Made by a program: the position numbers and the translations under genes. The notes under the pieces are model-generated. The model saw nothing but the letters and a program-made list of their open reading frames with translations, did no database searches and was not told the origin of the DNA. Below, in pieces: positions 22,038 through 22,759 of a stretch of 22,759 bases of DNA. How positions within the stretch are numbered: the stretch's first letter is position 1; every line of letters begins with the position of its first letter. Source of the DNA: a candidate division Hyd24-12 bacterium UBA5074 (GTDB taxonomy: Bacteria > Fermentibacterota > Fermentibacteria > Fermentibacterales > Fermentibacteraceae); the NCBI GenBank assembly GCA_002414865.1, contig DIAQ01000007.1, positions 1-22,759 on the forward strand, read 5' to 3'.

Positions 22038-22759
22038 CAAGTCTCTCGAATTCGTCGACGACGGCGCCGAGCATGTGGCGGCTCATCACGCGGCGCCTCC
22101 CCGCTTCGCCCGCGGCCCGGCGCGCCTCGCCATCCGAAGCCAGGCGCAGCACCGCCCCCGCCATGGCGGCCAGGTCTCCGCGCCCGCAGAACCCTGCCGC
22201 GCCCGGACCCGACAGGAGACCGTCGGGGTCGGCCAGCAGGCTCACCACGGGCCGGCCCAGGAACCAGGCTTCCAGGAAGGCGTTCGAGAAGCCCTCGGCC
22301 GGGGATGTGTTGAGCAGCATCCGGGAGGATCCCAGCAGCTCCATCGCCCGGTCGTGGGACACCTCTCCGAGGTATTCCGCACCCAGGTCGCGCAGGGCGC
22401 GAGGGACACCGGCGGCCCCGGCGGACTGCACCGCCCCTGCGACGGCGATCCTGAGCCCCGGCAGCATGGGGAGGAGCGAGAGGAGCGAGCCGACCCCCTT
22501 GAAGGCGGAGAGGTGCCCCAGCCAGACCGCGTCCCGCACCGCGGTGTCGCAGGCGGGCGCCGGATCGGGCGGCACGAAGGCGTTCCCCAGCATCTCGGAC
22601 CGTATGCCCATGGAGCTGCAGGCCTCTCTCTGGCCGGAGGTCTGGGCGAGGACGAGATCGGCCTTTCGCAGGGCTCCCGCGATGAAGTACCTGCGTGCGA
22701 GGATCCCGTAGCCCAGGCGCTCGGAACGGGAGCCTCCCGCGCCTCCCGAGAGCGGGCGG
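22015..22759 (-). CDS. GT4-family glycosyltransferase, 5' part beyond the window
   Basis: The C-terminal part (about 247 codons) of a GT-B glycosyltransferase; the frame is open to the right edge, so the N-terminus lies outside. Readable sequence runs from a region containing ADLVLAQTSGQREA and LGNAFVPPDPAP, typical of the linker before the donor domain. Then come VWLGHLSAFKGVGSLLSLLP, LRIAVAGAV and the EX7E motif in SPAEGFSNAFLEAWFLGRPVVSL. It is complete at the C-terminus. An internal ATG at 22611 is not the real start because conserved sequence continues upstream of it. Tail-to-tail overlap of 23 bases with DUF362-B. Confidence 0.9.
   Translation of the reverse strand, partial: RPLSGGAGGSRSERLGYGILARRYFIAGALRKADLVLAQTSGQREACSSMGIRSEMLGNAFVPPDPAPACDTAVRDAVWLGHLSAFKGVGSLLSLLPMLPGLRIAVAGAVQSAGAAGVPRALRDLGAEYLGEVSHDRAMELLGSSRMLLNTSPAEGFSNAFLEAWFLGRPVVSLLADPDGLLSGPGAAGFCGRGDLAAMAGAVLRLASDGEARRAAGEAGRRRVMSRHMLGAVVDEFERLVRERSDS

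Noticed and set aside
20540..22711. A very long plus-strand open frame (over 700 codons) across DUF362-B and the last glycosyltransferase
   Set aside because: It is out of frame with DUF362-B, which has clear family motifs, and its product is Arg/Pro/Gly-rich low-complexity sequence. Long shadow frames are expected at this G+C.
1..22759. CRISPR array, tRNA/rRNA, insertion sequence, integrase or attachment repeats
   Set aside because: No regularly spaced direct repeats, no transposase or recombinase motifs and no RNA gene signatures were seen while reading both strands.

Overview
This is a GC-rich bacterial window (about two thirds G+C by eye, with heavy use of AGG and CGC for arginine and GTG/TTG starts). 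I see no rRNA, tRNA, CRISPR array, transposase or phage gene, so the phylum cannot be fixed from the sequence. Gene content is that of a cell-surface polysaccharide or glycoconjugate locus. It has five GT4-type glycosyltransferases (one cut by the window edge), two nucleotide-sugar enzymes (GDP-mannose 4,6-dehydratase and a GalE/WbpP-like epimerase), a fused two-domain oxidoreductase, an alpha/alpha-toroid protein, a DUF354 glycosyltransferase-like protein, a CapK/PaaK-like adenylate-forming enzyme, an ATP-grasp ligase and two DUF362 paralogues.

The locus is a chain of seven transcription units that strictly alternate in direction. (1) A minus-strand operon, 8059 to 19: GT4, a PDZ/membrane/GAF/PP2C (SpoIIE-type) phosphatase, gmd, a membrane-anchored redoxin without a CXXC, a HydE-type radical SAM enzyme, a cupin, a 54-codon linker ORF and the epimerase. 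(2) A plus-strand operon, 8148 to 13215: zinc-ribbon membrane protein, two-domain oxidoreductase, toroid protein, DUF354. (3) Minus: the CapK-like ligase, 14599 to 13175. (4) Plus, 14691 to 18432: DUF362-A and two GT4s. (5) Minus, 20643 to 18389: ATP-grasp and GT4. (6) Plus: DUF362-B, 20706 to 22037. (7) Minus: a GT4 running off the right edge. All three convergent pairs overlap tail to tail (23 to 44 bp). All three divergent gaps are short (62 to 91 bp) and hold the only clearly AT-rich promoter-like sequence I found. Within operons nearly every junction is an ATGA or GTGA overlap.

The likely joint function, by inference, is to make activated sugars (GDP-4-keto-6-deoxymannose and a C4-epimerised UDP-sugar), assemble a glycan with the GT4 enzymes, and modify it with the oxidoreductase, toroid protein, adenylating enzyme and ATP-grasp. 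The unusual passengers are a HydE homologue with no hydrogenase or other maturase in view, its cupin and redoxin neighbours, and a large membrane phosphatase inside the same operon. They are the best candidates for undescribed biology. Other points worth a look are apparent leaderless promoters, a hairpin leader in front of DUF362-A, and two small ORFs placed exactly between larger genes by stop/start overlaps. Every stretch over 300 bases is occupied by a gene.
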